Source: Flavobacterium channae
GTDB taxonomy: Bacteria > Bacteroidota > Bacteroidia > Flavobacteriales > Flavobacteriaceae
DNA length: 64,000 nt
Assembly (NCBI RefSeq): GCF_021172165.1
Contig: NZ_CP089096.1
Coordinates: 682,001-746,000 of the forward strand
Direction of reading: 5' to 3'
Every line of letters begins with the position of its first letter. The first letter of the stretch is position 1. The notes under the pieces are model-generated. The model did no database searches, was not told where the DNA came from, and saw nothing but the letters and a program-made list of their open reading frames with translations. A program made the translations under genes and the position numbers. This document shows, piece after piece, positions 14,925 through 23,782 of this stretch.

Positions 14925-15527
14925 TTACAAAATGCTTCTAAAAGTTAAATTTATTCTATTGTTTTTGGATTTCGTTTCTTTTGGTATTTGATGCTTGTAA
15001 TGAATTTGGCTGCCTTCTTTCATCAATAACAAACTACCGTGGTTCAAATTTAAAGTCATTTTTGCTTCTGGATTTGTGTTGTGTTTTAGTTGGAATCTTC
15101 TTACTTCACCAAAACTAACAGATGCAATTATGGGATTTCTTCCTAATTCTTTTTCATTATCGGCATGCCAACCATTGCTATCTTTTTCATTTCGGTACAA
15201 ATTTGCTAGAACTGTTGTGAAGTTTTTTTCTGCTGTTTGTTCGATTTTATCTTTGATAAAAATTAATGTTGAATTCCATGGGTTTGGTTGCATGGTTATT
15301 CCTGAATACGAATACGGTTTTCCTTCATTTCCAAATAAGCATGTAAGACGAGGTTGAGCAATCTTCTTTCCAAAGATGGTAATGTCATCCTGTTGCCAAG
15401 GTGTTTCGGTTAGTATTTTTTCAAGTAATAAATCGGCTTCTTCTTTATCAAAGAAATTTGGATAAAATTCAAAAACCGCATCGGGTAGTGGTAATACTAT
15501 TTTTTCTTTTGGAAATAAATCGAGCAT
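14925..15527 (-). CDS. AlkB-like 2-oxoglutarate/Fe(II)-dependent dioxygenase
   Basis: A 200-residue enzyme of the AlkB family, which oxidatively removes alkyl groups from nucleic-acid bases. The iron ligands are H121 and D123 (NGWHADNEKELG) and H179 (IHYKHQIPK). The 2-oxoglutarate arginine R191 and substrate-side R197 lie in NNRINLTFRSI. The GITMQPNPWN and VLANLYRNEKDS segments match the AlkB-homologue core. The start at 15527 (MLDLFPKEK) is chosen; an in-frame ATG at 15548 lies inside the upstream hairpin. The chosen ATG directly follows the T-run of the aqpZ terminator, leaving no room for a leader of its own. Confidence 0.85.
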   Translation of the reverse strand: MLDLFPKEKIVLPLPDAVFEFYPNFFDKEEADLLLEKILTETPWQQDDITIFGKKIAQPRLTCLFGNEGKPYSYSGITMQPNPWNSTLIFIKDKIEQTAEKNFTTVLANLYRNEKDSNGWHADNEKELGRNPIIASVSFGEVRRFQLKHNTNPEAKMTLNLNHGSLLLMKEGSQIHYKHQIPKETKSKNNRINLTFRSIL

Positions 15528-15552
15528 AAAAAAAGCGATGAATAACATCGCT
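15528..15552 (-). terminator. aqpZ terminator abutting the alkB-like start codon
   Basis: Arms AGCGATG (15534-15540) and CATCGCT (15546-15552) with a 5-nt loop are followed on the minus strand by a 7-nt T-run that ends at the ATG at 15527. Confidence 0.75.
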
Positions 15553-15575
15553 AATTTAAGATTTTATAATGATAA

Positions 15576-16277
15576 TTATTTGTTGTCTTGTAGTAAGTTT
15601 TTATAAATGTAACCTCCTATTATCGCTCCGGCAATTGGTGCTACCCAAAACAACCATAATTGTGTTAATGATTCACCTTGAACAAATAATGCCTGAGATG
15701 TTGAACGTGCCGGATTTACAGAAGTATTGGTTATCGGAATACTAATTAAGTGAATTAAAGTTAATCCTAATCCAATAGCAATTCCAGCAAACTTACCATT
15801 GGCAAATTTATCGGTTGCACCTAAAATTATTAAAAGGAAAAACATTGTAAGAAGAAATTCTGTTAGAAAAGCGGCAAGCATACTATAACCTCTTCCGTTA
15901 TAAACTTCAGATTTATAAAAATTTGTAGCAAATGCTCCGGCTCCTTCAGATGAGAATGCTCCAGCTCCGTTTAAGATAACGTATAATGCAGCTGCAGCTG
16001 CTGTAGCCCCTAAAAGTTGCGAAACAATGTATGGAACTATTTCTTTTTGATGGAATCTTCCACTGGCCCATAACCCTAAAGTTACCGCAGGATTAAAGTG
16101 ACCTCCAGAGATGTGTCCCACAGCATAAGCCATTGTTAATACCGTTAGACCAAAAGCTAAAGCTACTCCAAGTAGTCCAATTCCTATGTCTGGAACTCCA
16201 ACTGCAAAAACTGCTGCTCCACAACCTCCAAATACTAACCAAAAGGTTCCGAAAAACTCGGCAAATAATTTTCTCAT
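15576..16277 (-). CDS. aqpZ: Aquaporin Z, water channel
   Basis: A 233-residue inner-membrane channel with six hydrophobic helices and two half-helix NPA motifs: [11 protein letters not shown] (NPA 62-64) and SVNPARST (NPA 188-190). The selectivity filter is of the water-specific type, with F42, H176, T185 and R191 matching the positions that distinguish AqpZ from glycerol facilitators. It equilibrates water in osmotic shifts. The length equals the usual 230-235. It has a terminator directly after it and seems a single-gene unit, although read-through into the alkB-like gene is possible. Confidence 0.95.
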   Translation of the reverse strand: MRKLFAEFFGTFWLVFGGCGAAVFAVGVPDIGIGLLGVALAFGLTVLTMAYAVGHISGGHFNPAVTLGLWASGRFHQKEIVPYIVSQLLGATAAAAALYVILNGAGAFSSEGAGAFATNFYKSEVYNGRGYSMLAAFLTEFLLTMFFLLIILGATDKFANGKFAGIAIGLGLTLIHLISIPITNTSVNPARSTSQALFVQGESLTQLWLFWVAPIAGAIIGGYIYKNLLQDNK

Positions 16278-16387
16278 AGTTAAATAGTTTTATTTACAAT
16301 TTCTTGTAATGGTTATTTAACTAAGTTAGTGAAAAAAGAAGTGTTTTTAAATTGTTGATAATAAATTTGTTAACAGAGAAGTTGAAA

Positions 16388-17296
16388 TTACTTTTTTCTC
16401 TTAAACTGTATGTTCATAATGACAATTGCTAAAATTATTAACACAATTCCAATCCATTGTAAAAGGATCACTTGTTCATTTAAAAGGAAAAAAGCCATTA
16501 ATACAGAAACTGGTAATTCTAATGAAGATACAATACTTCCTAGTCCAATTCCAGTATGAGGGAAACCTGCATTTAACAACATTGGAGGAATGATTGTTCC
16601 AAATAAAGCCAATACAATTCCCCATTTTGCAAAAATTTCAAAGTTAAATGGTGTAGTTTGAGTAAAAAGACTAAATCCGAAAACAATTACGGCTCCACCT
16701 AAAAGCATGTACAAACTTCTTTGTGCAGACGAAATTCCTAATGCTACTTTATTTGCTGTAAACATGGTTGTTGTAAATGAAGTGGCTGCTAATAATCCCC
16801 AAAATAATCCGTTTGCCCAGTTGATATTTGGGTCGTTAAAATTAATTTTGAAAATATTGATAGCCAAAGCTGTTCCGATTAAAACGATGAATACTGCAGC
16901 GATTTTTTGAGCAGATGGGGCTTTTTTATCTAAAAACCATTCTAATAAAACGCCCATCCAAACGGTTTGCATTAATAAAACGATTCCAATAGAAACAGGA
17001 ATATATTTAACAGCCAAATAATAGAAAACACTCGTCATTCCTAATGAAGTTCCTGCTAACATTAAATGGAAAATATTTTTTGGCGAAGCTTTTACAGCCG
17101 TATTTTTGTTCTTAGTTCTTTGAAATAAATTAATAATTAAAATACCAATTATTCCATAAATGAATTGAGATGAAGTAACTTCAGCTGTGGTAAACTCTTC
17201 TTTATAAGCCAATTTTACAAAAGTAGCTAGCATTCCATAACTTGTTGCTCCTAATGCTACTAAGAAAACTCCTTTGATGATATTGTTGTTTGACAT
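16388..17296 (-). CDS. EamA family (DMT superfamily) transporter
   Basis: A 302-residue integral membrane protein with ten predicted hydrophobic helices in two EamA repeats: about 8-145 (starting GVFLVALGATSYGMLATFVKL) and 155-298 (LFWGLLAATSFTTTMFTANKVAL). Pfam EamA proteins export metabolites or amino acids across the inner membrane; the substrate is unknown. The C-terminus ends IMNIQFKRKK, with positive charges on the cytoplasmic side. It is preceded by a TATCTTTG promoter box on its own strand and appears monocistronic. Confidence 0.85.
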   Translation of the reverse strand: MSNNNIIKGVFLVALGATSYGMLATFVKLAYKEEFTTAEVTSSQFIYGIIGILIINLFQRTKNKNTAVKASPKNIFHLMLAGTSLGMTSVFYYLAVKYIPVSIGIVLLMQTVWMGVLLEWFLDKKAPSAQKIAAVFIVLIGTALAINIFKINFNDPNINWANGLFWGLLAATSFTTTMFTANKVALGISSAQRSLYMLLGGAVIVFGFSLFTQTTPFNFEIFAKWGIVLALFGTIIPPMLLNAGFPHTGIGLGSIVSSLELPVSVLMAFFLLNEQVILLQWIGIVLIILAIVIMNIQFKRKK

Positions 17297-17319
17297 GATC
17301 GTTATTTTTTTAAGGGGCG

Positions 17320-17327
17320 CAAAGATA
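17320..17327 (-). promoter_or_regulatory. -7 promoter box for the EamA gene
   Basis: The minus strand reads TATCTTTG, 23 nt upstream of the ATG at 17296. No TTG lies at the ideal 19-nt distance. Confidence 0.5.
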
Positions 17328-17458
17328 GGGAAAAAGAAATGAGTGAAAAGACAACAGAAAAAAGAATTTTTATAAGGTGTTAATTTTAGTAAGAATTTAA
17401 CATAGCTTTTTTAAATAAAAAATGAAAACTAGAGTTATATCATTGTAATCCCTTTTCT

Positions 17459-18055
17459 ATGAAACACTTTTTACTCTTAATTGCGGTTTGTTTTTTATGT
17501 TGTAATAATTCTGAAGTTTCAACTTTACCAATTAAAGATTATAAAGATTTACACAAAGATGCTTTGGCTTTTTGTAAAAAAGAAGGATTTAATGAATCGT
17601 ATTATTTTTTAGTGGATTTGAATATTCATTCGGGTAAGAATCGATTTTTTATTTACGATTTTGAAAAAGGAACTGTAATTGACAAGAACTTAGTAACACA
17701 TGGAAGCTGCGATCAGTTTGAAGATAATCCTGAAAAATGGGAGAAAGCAAAATTTGACAATCGAGTAGATAGTCATTGTTCTATGAAAGGGAAATATAAA
17801 ATAGGAAGTAGAGATTATAGTTCTTGGGGAATTAATGTAAAATATTGGTTGCACGGATTGGAAACATCAAATAAAAATGCTGTTAAAAGAGTAGTGGTGT
17901 TGCATTCATGGTCGCAAGTAAAGAATAAAGAAGTGTATCCGAAATTTAGTCCTCTGAGCTGGGGTTGTCCTGCAGTTTCCAATGAGTTTATGGAAAAATT
18001 AGATGAACGTTTACAAAATTCTGAAAAGCCTGTTTTGTTATGGATAGTAGAATAA
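17459..18055 (+). CDS. YkuD_2-type L,D-transpeptidase-like lipoprotein
   Basis: A 198-residue exported protein. The leader runs MKHFLLLIAVCFLCC with lipobox-like cysteines at 14-15. The catalytic region contains VVVLHSWSQ (H149) and FSPLSWGCPAVS (C170), the S/T-x-G-C pattern of L,D-transpeptidases. This places it in the murein L,D-transpeptidase catalytic family of Bacteroidetes (Pfam YkuD_2). Such enzymes crosslink or edit peptidoglycan peptides in the periplasm. An N-terminal binding domain seen in longer homologues is absent. It is a single gene ending at a strong hairpin. Confidence 0.85.
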   Translation: MKHFLLLIAVCFLCCNNSEVSTLPIKDYKDLHKDALAFCKKEGFNESYYFLVDLNIHSGKNRFFIYDFEKGTVIDKNLVTHGSCDQFEDNPEKWEKAKFDNRVDSHCSMKGKYKIGSRDYSSWGINVKYWLHGLETSNKNAVKRVVVLHSWSQVKNKEVYPKFSPLSWGCPAVSNEFMEKLDERLQNSEKPVLLWIVE

Positions 18056-18056
18056 A

Positions 18057-18082
18057 AAAAGCCACAAACTGTGGCTTTTTTT
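18057..18082. terminator. Bidirectional terminator
   Basis: Arms AAAAGCCACA (18057-18066) and TGTGGCTTTT (18070-18079) with a 3-nt loop and flanking A/T runs serve the converging genes at 18055 and 18101. Confidence 0.85.
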
Positions 18083-18100
18083 ATTTGTTTTACTTTGTGT

Positions 18101-18919
18101 TTAGTTTAAAACAATATCGTAAACTACTCCGTTAGAGTGTGTGTAAGTTGCATAATAATCGCAAGTATTATCGCCATAATCTAAAATTCCATCTAAAACA
18201 TTTCCTTGTAAATCTAATTGTCCTTGAGAAATGTGTGGACAAGCATATTTTTTAATTAAAGGTTGCACAACAGTAGCCGTTAATGTAGAATTACCGTTTT
18301 TAGTAATAGTGTGATTTCCAGTTGTAACTTCATAAATATTATCAAGTAATGCAATTGTATTAACACCCGCAATTTGTTTTACAGTTCTTGTTCCAGAGTG
18401 TGTGTAAACAACTCCTGAAGTTGTAGTTGTTTTTCCGTTAGTAACAGTTCTGTTCCATTGTGGAGTGTTTGCATCAGTTGTTGTGTTTTGATATACAATA
18501 GTTCCTTCAACTTTTCTGCTGTTGATGTAATAGTTATTTCCTCTAACAATTGTAGTAACACTTCCTGTATTCATAATATAATCTGAAATAGTTACCGTTA
18601 TAATTCCAGATCTCATAATACCATTTGAAATACATCCTGTTCCAAAATCAACAGTAAATGTTTTAGGAAATACTCCTGGTGTTGCATTGTCAACTGTTAC
18701 TGTAGCACATGATGATAATTCTGAATTTGATGAAGCTCTATTTGAAAATGAAGAATTATCGCTAGCTGCTTCAATTCCTGAATTAAAATCAACTTCGTTG
18801 CTAAATTCAATTTCGGCATAAGCGTTGACCAATTCACGATCTACAACAATATCTTCTTTGCTGCAAGAAATTAAACTTAAAAATAAAAGGCCAATACTGT
18901 AAAAATGTAACTTTTTCAT
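18101..18919 (-). CDS. Conserved flavobacterial lipoprotein, unknown function
   Basis: A 272-residue lipoprotein (leader MKKLHFYSIGLLFLSLISC, Cys19). The mature part is Ser/Thr/Asn-rich and beta-like, with many T-x-T strands, for example GIITVTISDYIMN and RTVTNGKTTTTSG. Four or more cysteines (SSCATVTVDNA, GTGCISNG, KYACPHIS, NTCDYY) could form disulfides. The repeated strand pattern suggests a beta-sandwich or beta-helix surface domain. I recognise the type (conserved in flavobacteria) but not a function. There is no adhesion repeat or sorting domain. Confidence 0.7.
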   Translation of the reverse strand: MKKLHFYSIGLLFLSLISCSKEDIVVDRELVNAYAEIEFSNEVDFNSGIEAASDNSSFSNRASSNSELSSCATVTVDNATPGVFPKTFTVDFGTGCISNGIMRSGIITVTISDYIMNTGSVTTIVRGNNYYINSRKVEGTIVYQNTTTDANTPQWNRTVTNGKTTTTSGVVYTHSGTRTVKQIAGVNTIALLDNIYEVTTGNHTITKNGNSTLTATVVQPLIKKYACPHISQGQLDLQGNVLDGILDYGDNTCDYYATYTHSNGVVYDIVLN

Positions 18920-18987
18920 AAGCTTGTTTTTTGGGGATTTAAATCTTAGACCAAGTTAGTTAAAAAAAGTTTAATTAGTTAAAATGA

Positions 18988-19386
18988 TTACTCTATATCT
19001 TCTGTTAAATCTTTTAAATGCACACGTAAAGCGTTAACTGAAATACTAATTTCCCAAAAAGAAATACCTAATGAGATTAATAAACTAAATAAACTAGTTC
19101 CGAAAAGATAAATCCCCACAGATTCATGTCCTACATAAAGTAGTAACATTGCAAAAACAGATAAGAATAAACACATTACACCAAATAGTTGCATATAGCG
19201 AATTAGAGTTAGTCTTAAGTTTAAATTCTTAATTTCTAATAAAATACTTTTATTATGATTGTCGTCATAATTTTTTTTCAAGCTTCTAACGATTTGAGCA
19301 ATTGTTAAGAAGCGATTGGTATAAGCTAAAAGTATAAGTGAAGTAGCAGAGAACAATAATGCTGGAGTTTCTAATGAAAGTGTCAT
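18988..19386 (-). CDS. DUF2721 family membrane protein
   Basis: A 132-residue protein with three hydrophobic segments (about 8-25, 65-88 and 90-112) and short charged loops, ending in an acidic tail (LKDLTEDIE). The start TLSLETPALLFSATSLILLAYTNRFLTIAQIVRSLKK and the central IRYMQLFGVMCLFLSVFAML fit DUF2721, a family of small membrane proteins of unknown role. The gene begins 6 nt after the stop of the PD40 gene at 19393, so it is probably the last gene of a short minus-strand operon. Confidence 0.75.
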   Translation of the reverse strand: MTLSLETPALLFSATSLILLAYTNRFLTIAQIVRSLKKNYDDNHNKSILLEIKNLNLRLTLIRYMQLFGVMCLFLSVFAMLLLYVGHESVGIYLFGTSLFSLLISLGISFWEISISVNALRVHLKDLTEDIE

Positions 19387-19392
19387 AATTAG

Positions 19393-20322
19393 TTATAACT
19401 TAAGTTGATATTGATAAATTCTACTAAAACCATTGTTGAATTTAGTAATCTCTTTTTCAAATTCTGATAGATTGTTAAACTTTGATTCCGAAGTTTCAAA
19501 TCGTTTGCTAGTAAAATAGAGTGTTTTTGTGTTTTCGTCATAAAATGGACAATAATCCATTTGTTTAGAGTTGATTGTTTCTCCAAGATTTTTCGACTCT
19601 TCCCAATTTCCTTTATTGTTTTTGTAACTAATGTACAAATCGCCACTTCCTAATCCATCTGCTCTACCATAACAGGTATAAATGATAAATTCTTCATTCG
19701 GACTTACAAATGCATTAAATTCATAACCAGCCGAATTGATATTCATGCCCAAATTTTCTGGTTCTGTATATTGTTTTCCATCCCATTTACAAACAAAAAT
19801 ATCATCTTTACCTAATGAAGATTTTGAATCTGATGTAAAATATAAGTTTTTGTTTAAAGTAATACACGGATAAAATTCATCATTTGCTGTATTTACTGGT
19901 GTTCCAACATTTATTGGTTGCGACCAAATGTCCTGAGTGTTTTTTCTTTCAACATACCAAATGTCATAATCTTTTGAAGTAGAAGAAGTATCGGCTAATG
20001 GTCTATTTGAAGCAAAATACAAACGCAATCCATCAGGTGAAAGGAAGGGTTCTAAATCTCTATATTTTCCAGAAAAATTTGTCATTTCAGGTTTCGACCA
20101 TTTCTTTTTCTTTTTTTTGATAACAGCTATTATTGCTCTATCATCCATCGGACTTTGAATAGTAAAATAAATTTCATCTTGAGATTTAGAAATGGTAAAA
20201 TCTCTTGTATTTTGATATTTTTTTAATGCTTCAAAGGCAGGAATTGGTTTTTTATTTTCCTGAGAAAAACAAAAGTGTGATGTAATTATAAAAAACAAGA
20301 AACCGTAAGTTTTTTTCAACAT
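19393..20322 (-). CDS. PD40 beta-propeller exported protein
   Basis: A 309-residue protein with a signal peptide (MLKKTYGFLFFIITSHFCFSQ). The body has repeated PD40/WD40-like blades: FLSPDGLRLYFASNRP, DIWYVERK, TLNKNLYFTSDSKSSLGKDDIFVCKW, FVSPNEEFIIYTCY and TKTLYFTSKRF. Such propellers bind partners or ligands in the periplasm, and some are part of gliding or TolB-like systems. No OmpA domain follows. The ATG at 20322 is preferred over 20346 because it starts the signal peptide and does not overlap the SRPBCC gene. Only 4 nt separate it from that gene's stop. Confidence 0.75.
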   Translation of the reverse strand: MLKKTYGFLFFIITSHFCFSQENKKPIPAFEALKKYQNTRDFTISKSQDEIYFTIQSPMDDRAIIAVIKKKKKKWSKPEMTNFSGKYRDLEPFLSPDGLRLYFASNRPLADTSSTSKDYDIWYVERKNTQDIWSQPINVGTPVNTANDEFYPCITLNKNLYFTSDSKSSLGKDDIFVCKWDGKQYTEPENLGMNINSAGYEFNAFVSPNEEFIIYTCYGRADGLGSGDLYISYKNNKGNWEESKNLGETINSKQMDYCPFYDENTKTLYFTSKRFETSESKFNNLSEFEKEITKFNNGFSRIYQYQLKL

Positions 20323-20326
20323 GCTA

Positions 20327-20770
20327 TTATAATTTGTTTTCGGCAATTTCTTTGATTGTTGCTAAACCTTTTGGAAACGATTCTGAAAAGAAATTAGCAT
20401 ATTCTTCTACAATATCCATGGTTACGATTACTTTTGAAGTTGCTCCATTTGAAATCACGGTGTAATTTTCTTGTGCTCCCGACCAAGCTTTTGTTTCTTC
20501 GTCTATTGGTTGCTCTTCAAGGTTTTTTATATTGCCAAGATGAGTAAAAAACATTTTTTCGTTAGGAACTAAAGTTGTTATTTCACTATACATTCCGTTT
20601 CCATTTGGATCTAAAAAGTGAATTCGTTCGCCTTGTTTCCAAGATGATTTAGCATAAGAACCTTCACAGAAAGCCGAAGTCCATTTTCTGTAGTTTTCTT
20701 CTGTCCACATAGCATCCCAAACTTTTTCAGCTGTAGCGTTTATTTCGATTTCAAATGATAAGTTTTTCAT
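20327..20770 (-). CDS. SRPBCC/AHSA1-like ligand-binding protein
   Basis: A 147-residue protein of the START/SRPBCC superfamily (AHSA1-like). It begins FEIEINATAEKVWDAMWTEENYRKWTSAF, the classic first strand and helix, and ends with the long C-terminal helix (NFFSESFPKGLATIKEIAENKL). These proteins bind small hydrophobic ligands in a cavity or act in stress responses. The ligand is unknown. It is cytoplasmic. It lies between a VOC-family gene (14 nt upstream) and the PD40 gene (4 nt downstream), in an apparent operon of unrelated small enzymes. Confidence 0.8.
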   Translation of the reverse strand: MKNLSFEIEINATAEKVWDAMWTEENYRKWTSAFCEGSYAKSSWKQGERIHFLDPNGNGMYSEITTLVPNEKMFFTHLGNIKNLEEQPIDEETKAWSGAQENYTVISNGATSKVIVTMDIVEEYANFFSESFPKGLATIKEIAENKL

Positions 20771-20784
20771 GATAAAAGAGTTTG

Positions 20785-21186
20785 TTAATCAAAGTTACGA
20801 ATACTTTTTGACGCTAAAGCTATTACATGTCCGTCATAATCGGAAAGATAACCTACATAATCACCCCAATCTCTCAAGGCAATTGGACTAATTTCTATTG
20901 CGCCAGCTTTTTTAGCTAATTCAAAAAGAGTTTCAATATTTTCTACTTGAAGGTATAATTCACATCTTGGAATTCCGTTTCCAGAATTTGGATGAGGTAA
21001 CTTAGGAGTTATAATTTTAGCAATTCCATCATTTGGCATTAAACCTATTTTTACGAATTCATTAATTGTGAATTCTGTCATGCCAGGAACGTCTAAACAT
21101 GGTTTTTGCTCCAACAAGATTTGATAAAACTCTCTGCTTTTTTGTTGGTCGGAAACATATAGGATGAACTCGAGTTGAGTTATCAT
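20785..21186 (-). CDS. VOC (glyoxalase/bleomycin-resistance fold) protein
   Basis: A 133-residue protein with two beta-alpha-beta-beta-beta modules of the vicinal-oxygen-chelate fold. It starts MITQLEFILYVSDQQKSREFYQILL (module 1) and repeats with RCELYLQVENIETLFELAKKAGA (module 2), ending GYLSDYDGHVIALASK. The likely metal ligands are E7 in the first strand and a late histidine (DGHVIA), but the set is incomplete for an active glyoxalase I. Functions in this fold include lactoylglutathione lyase, dioxygenase and antibiotic binding, so no substrate is assigned. It is first in the short operon with the SRPBCC gene. Confidence 0.8.
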   Translation of the reverse strand: MITQLEFILYVSDQQKSREFYQILLEQKPCLDVPGMTEFTINEFVKIGLMPNDGIAKIITPKLPHPNSGNGIPRCELYLQVENIETLFELAKKAGAIEISPIALRDWGDYVGYLSDYDGHVIALASKSIRNFD

Positions 21187-21206
21187 TAGGTTGTGAAATT
21201 TAGATT

Positions 21207-21650
21207 TTAATTAAAATATTTATTCCAAAAATCGACTACTTTTTCTATTTCATCATAAAGATCTAAAATTTCTCCATCTTCTAGTTCAATTATTAATTTT
21301 GAAACATCAAAATCATTTCTATCAAACTCATTACTATAATCTCCTAAATACTTTTTTGTTGTGTTGATTTTTGCTTTAGGTCTTGAAACATCTTTATGTT
21401 TATTTGCATTAGCAATATCATGAAAAATTTTTAATGAGACGCATTTGGTATATAAATAGTCTCTAAAATTACCTATGTCGCTATATTCTGATTGTTCTTT
21501 AAATGTCCAATCAGTTAAATGCCATAAATTTGATGATAAATTACTTGCTTTTAGAATATTTGTTTCGTCTAATTTATATTCTTCATATTCTTTTAAAATA
21601 TCTTCAAATTTTTGTTTTGAATTGTTAGTCCCAAAATTGTATTTACTCAT
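21207..21650 (-). CDS. Hypothetical helical protein, possibly HEPN-like
   Basis: A 147-residue protein of mostly helical, charged composition. The middle has WHLTDWTFKEQ followed by FRDYLYTKCVSLKIFHDIANANKHKDVSRP. The pattern W-x2-D/E-W...FR-x2-L...C-x2-L-x-I-x-x-D-I-A-N-x-x-KH recalls small HEPN-related hypotheticals. The R-x4-6-H ribonuclease motif of active HEPN toxins is not clear. A later start is chosen because in-frame ATGs at 21671 and 21698 lie beside or inside the htpG terminator. There is no antitoxin-like partner. The function is unknown. Confidence 0.55.
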   Translation of the reverse strand: MSKYNFGTNNSKQKFEDILKEYEEYKLDETNILKASNLSSNLWHLTDWTFKEQSEYSDIGNFRDYLYTKCVSLKIFHDIANANKHKDVSRPKAKINTTKKYLGDYSNEFDRNDFDVSKLIIELEDGEILDLYDEIEKVVDFWNKYFN

Positions 21651-21681
21651 TAAAACATTTTTTAATTTCATTTTCTCAAAT

Positions 21682-21720
21682 ATAAAAAATCCTGACAAGT
21701 TTCAAAAACCTATCAGGATT
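21682..21720 (-). terminator. htpG terminator
   Basis: Arms AATCCTGA (21688-21695) and TCAGGATT (21713-21720), with a T-run on the minus strand (21689-21684). It lies 3' of htpG and overlaps the 5' edge of the hypothetical gene at 21207-21650. Confidence 0.75.
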
Positions 21721-21727
21721 AATAATA

Positions 21728-21752
21728 GATTCCGAAACAAGTTCGGAATGAC
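21728..21752. repeat. Dispersed palindromic repeat, second copy
   Basis: TTCCGAA (21730-21736), ACAAG, TTCGGAA (21742-21748) within GATTCCGAAACAAGTTCGG...AATGAC. It matches the unit at 476-500, allowing for base changes in the spacer and one arm. It lies between the htpG stop codon and its terminator. Confidence 0.6.
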
Positions 21753-21761
21753 AAATTCAAT

Positions 21762-23645
21762 TTACTTCAACGTCTCAAAACTTCTTTTTACAAAAGCTGT
21801 CAACTCTTCACCTTTTAGTAATCCTTGAGATAATTTAGCTAAATCTAAAGCTTGTTTTACCAAATCTTTTTGAGCGTCTTCAGAACTATTTAAAATAGTA
21901 GTTGCTAGTTCCGAGTTGGTGTTGACTACTAAATTGTACATGTCTGGGAAATTACCCATTCCAAACATTCCGCCACCGCCAGTTGCACTCATTTCTTTCA
22001 TTCTACGCATAAATTCTGGTTGCGTAATAATAAATGGAGCAGCTTTACTGTCTAAGTTTTCTAATTGGACTGTGTAGTTTTCTTTTGGAACTACTGTTTC
22101 AATAGACGATTTTAGTTTTTCTTTTTCGTCATCCGATAATTTAGAAATTGTTTCCTCTTCTTTCTGAATTAACTTGTCGATATGATCCGCATCAACACGA
22201 ACAAACGTTAGGTTTTCGTTGTCTGTTTCTAATTTTTGAATTAAATGCGAAACAATTGGTGAGTCTAACAATAATACTTGATAGCCTTTTTCTTTTGCAA
22301 TGTCAATATAACTGTGTTGTGCGTCTTTGTTGGATGCATATAAAACAACCAATTTTCCGTTTTTATCAGTTTGGTTGTCTTTTAATGCTTCTTTTAATTC
22401 GGCTAACGTGTAAAACTTGTCATCTGTTGTTGGATACAATACGAAATCACCTGCTTTTTCATAGAATTTTGGTTCAGAAAGCATTCCGTATTCCAATACT
22501 ACTTTGATGTCGTTCCATTTTTGTTCGAAATCTTCGCGATTTTCGTTGAATAGTGATTTTAATTTGTCCGCAACTTTTCTGGTAATGTAATTCGAAATTT
22601 TCTTTACATTTCCATCTGCTTGTAAATATGAACGAGATACGTTTAATGGGATATCTGGAGAATCAACCACTCCTTTCAACATCATTAAAAATTCAGGAAC
22701 GATACCTTCAACATTATCTGTTACAAAAACCTGATTTTGATACAGCTGAATTTTGTCTTTTTGAATTTGTAAATCGGCAGACAATTTTGGGAAATACAAA
22801 ATTCCTGTCAAGTTGAACGGATAATCTACATTCAAATGAATGTTGAATAACGGTTCTTCAAATTGCATTGGATACAATTCGTGGTAGAAATTTTTATAAT
22901 CTTCTTCTTTTAAATCTGCTGGTTGTTTTGTCCAAGCCGGATTTGGATTGTTGATGAAATTGTCTACATCAATGTATTCTGTCTTGTAATCTTCTGGAGC
23001 GTCTTCTGGTTTTGGAAGCGCTTCTTTTTTTGTTCCAAACTTAATTGGAATCGGCATGAATTTATTATACTTAGTTAATAATTCACGGATTTTAAATTCT
23101 TCTAAAAATTCAACAGAGTCATCAGCAATATGAAGGATAATTTCAGTACCTCTTTCGGTTTTGTCATGAGATACTAAAGTAAATTCCGGACTTCCATCAC
23201 ACGTCCAATGTGCTGCTGGTTCGTCTTTAAATGACTTAGTGATGATTTCTACTTTAGAAGCTACCATAAAAGCAGAATAAAAACCTAATCCAAAATGTCC
23301 AATTACACCTGAATCTTTGGCAGAATCTTTATATTTTTCTAAGAACTCTTCTGCTCCTGAAAAAGCAATCTGATTGATATATTTTTCAACTTCATCGGCA
23401 GTCATTCCTAAACCTTGATCAATGATGTGTAATTTTTTACCTTCTTTGTCAATTTTTACTTCAATAATTGGATTGCCATATTCTACTTTAGCTTCTCCAA
23501 TACTTGTTAAATGTTTTAATTTTAAAGTAGCGTCGGTTGCATTCGATACTAATTCACGAAGGAAAATTTCGTGGTCGCTGTACAAAAACTTTTTAATTAA
23601 GGGAAAGATGTTCTCTACTGAAACATTTATTTTTCCTGATGCCAT
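21762..23645 (-). CDS. htpG: Molecular chaperone HtpG (Hsp90)
   Basis: A 627-residue cytoplasmic Hsp90, ATP-dependent chaperone of stress-labile clients. The N-terminal ATPase domain opens KINVSVENIFPLIKKFLYSDHEIFLRELVSN, followed by the GHKL motifs DQGLGMT and VIGHFGLGFYSAFMV. The middle domain includes the conserved catalytic loop region LNVSRSYLQAD. The C-terminal dimerisation helix ends LLKGEELTAFVKRSF. The Gly/Met stretch GGGGMFGMGNFPDM is a disordered linker typical of Bacteroidetes homologues. Length equals E. coli HtpG (624). It is a single gene with its own terminator. I see no heat-shock operator. Confidence 0.95.
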   Translation of the reverse strand: MASGKINVSVENIFPLIKKFLYSDHEIFLRELVSNATDATLKLKHLTSIGEAKVEYGNPIIEVKIDKEGKKLHIIDQGLGMTADEVEKYINQIAFSGAEEFLEKYKDSAKDSGVIGHFGLGFYSAFMVASKVEIITKSFKDEPAAHWTCDGSPEFTLVSHDKTERGTEIILHIADDSVEFLEEFKIRELLTKYNKFMPIPIKFGTKKEALPKPEDAPEDYKTEYIDVDNFINNPNPAWTKQPADLKEEDYKNFYHELYPMQFEEPLFNIHLNVDYPFNLTGILYFPKLSADLQIQKDKIQLYQNQVFVTDNVEGIVPEFLMMLKGVVDSPDIPLNVSRSYLQADGNVKKISNYITRKVADKLKSLFNENREDFEQKWNDIKVVLEYGMLSEPKFYEKAGDFVLYPTTDDKFYTLAELKEALKDNQTDKNGKLVVLYASNKDAQHSYIDIAKEKGYQVLLLDSPIVSHLIQKLETDNENLTFVRVDADHIDKLIQKEEETISKLSDDEKEKLKSSIETVVPKENYTVQLENLDSKAAPFIITQPEFMRRMKEMSATGGGGMFGMGNFPDMYNLVVNTNSELATTILNSSEDAQKDLVKQALDLAKLSQGLLKGEELTAFVKRSFETLK

Positions 23646-23782
23646 ATTTTAAAATTTTAGTTAAACAATTTTGATTTTTTTGATATTTCAAATTCAATAC
23701 CAAAGCATTTTTTATGACAAATTGACGTGGTATTTTAACTTTTATTTAGTTTTTAAAATTAACATTTGACAGTTATATGTTT

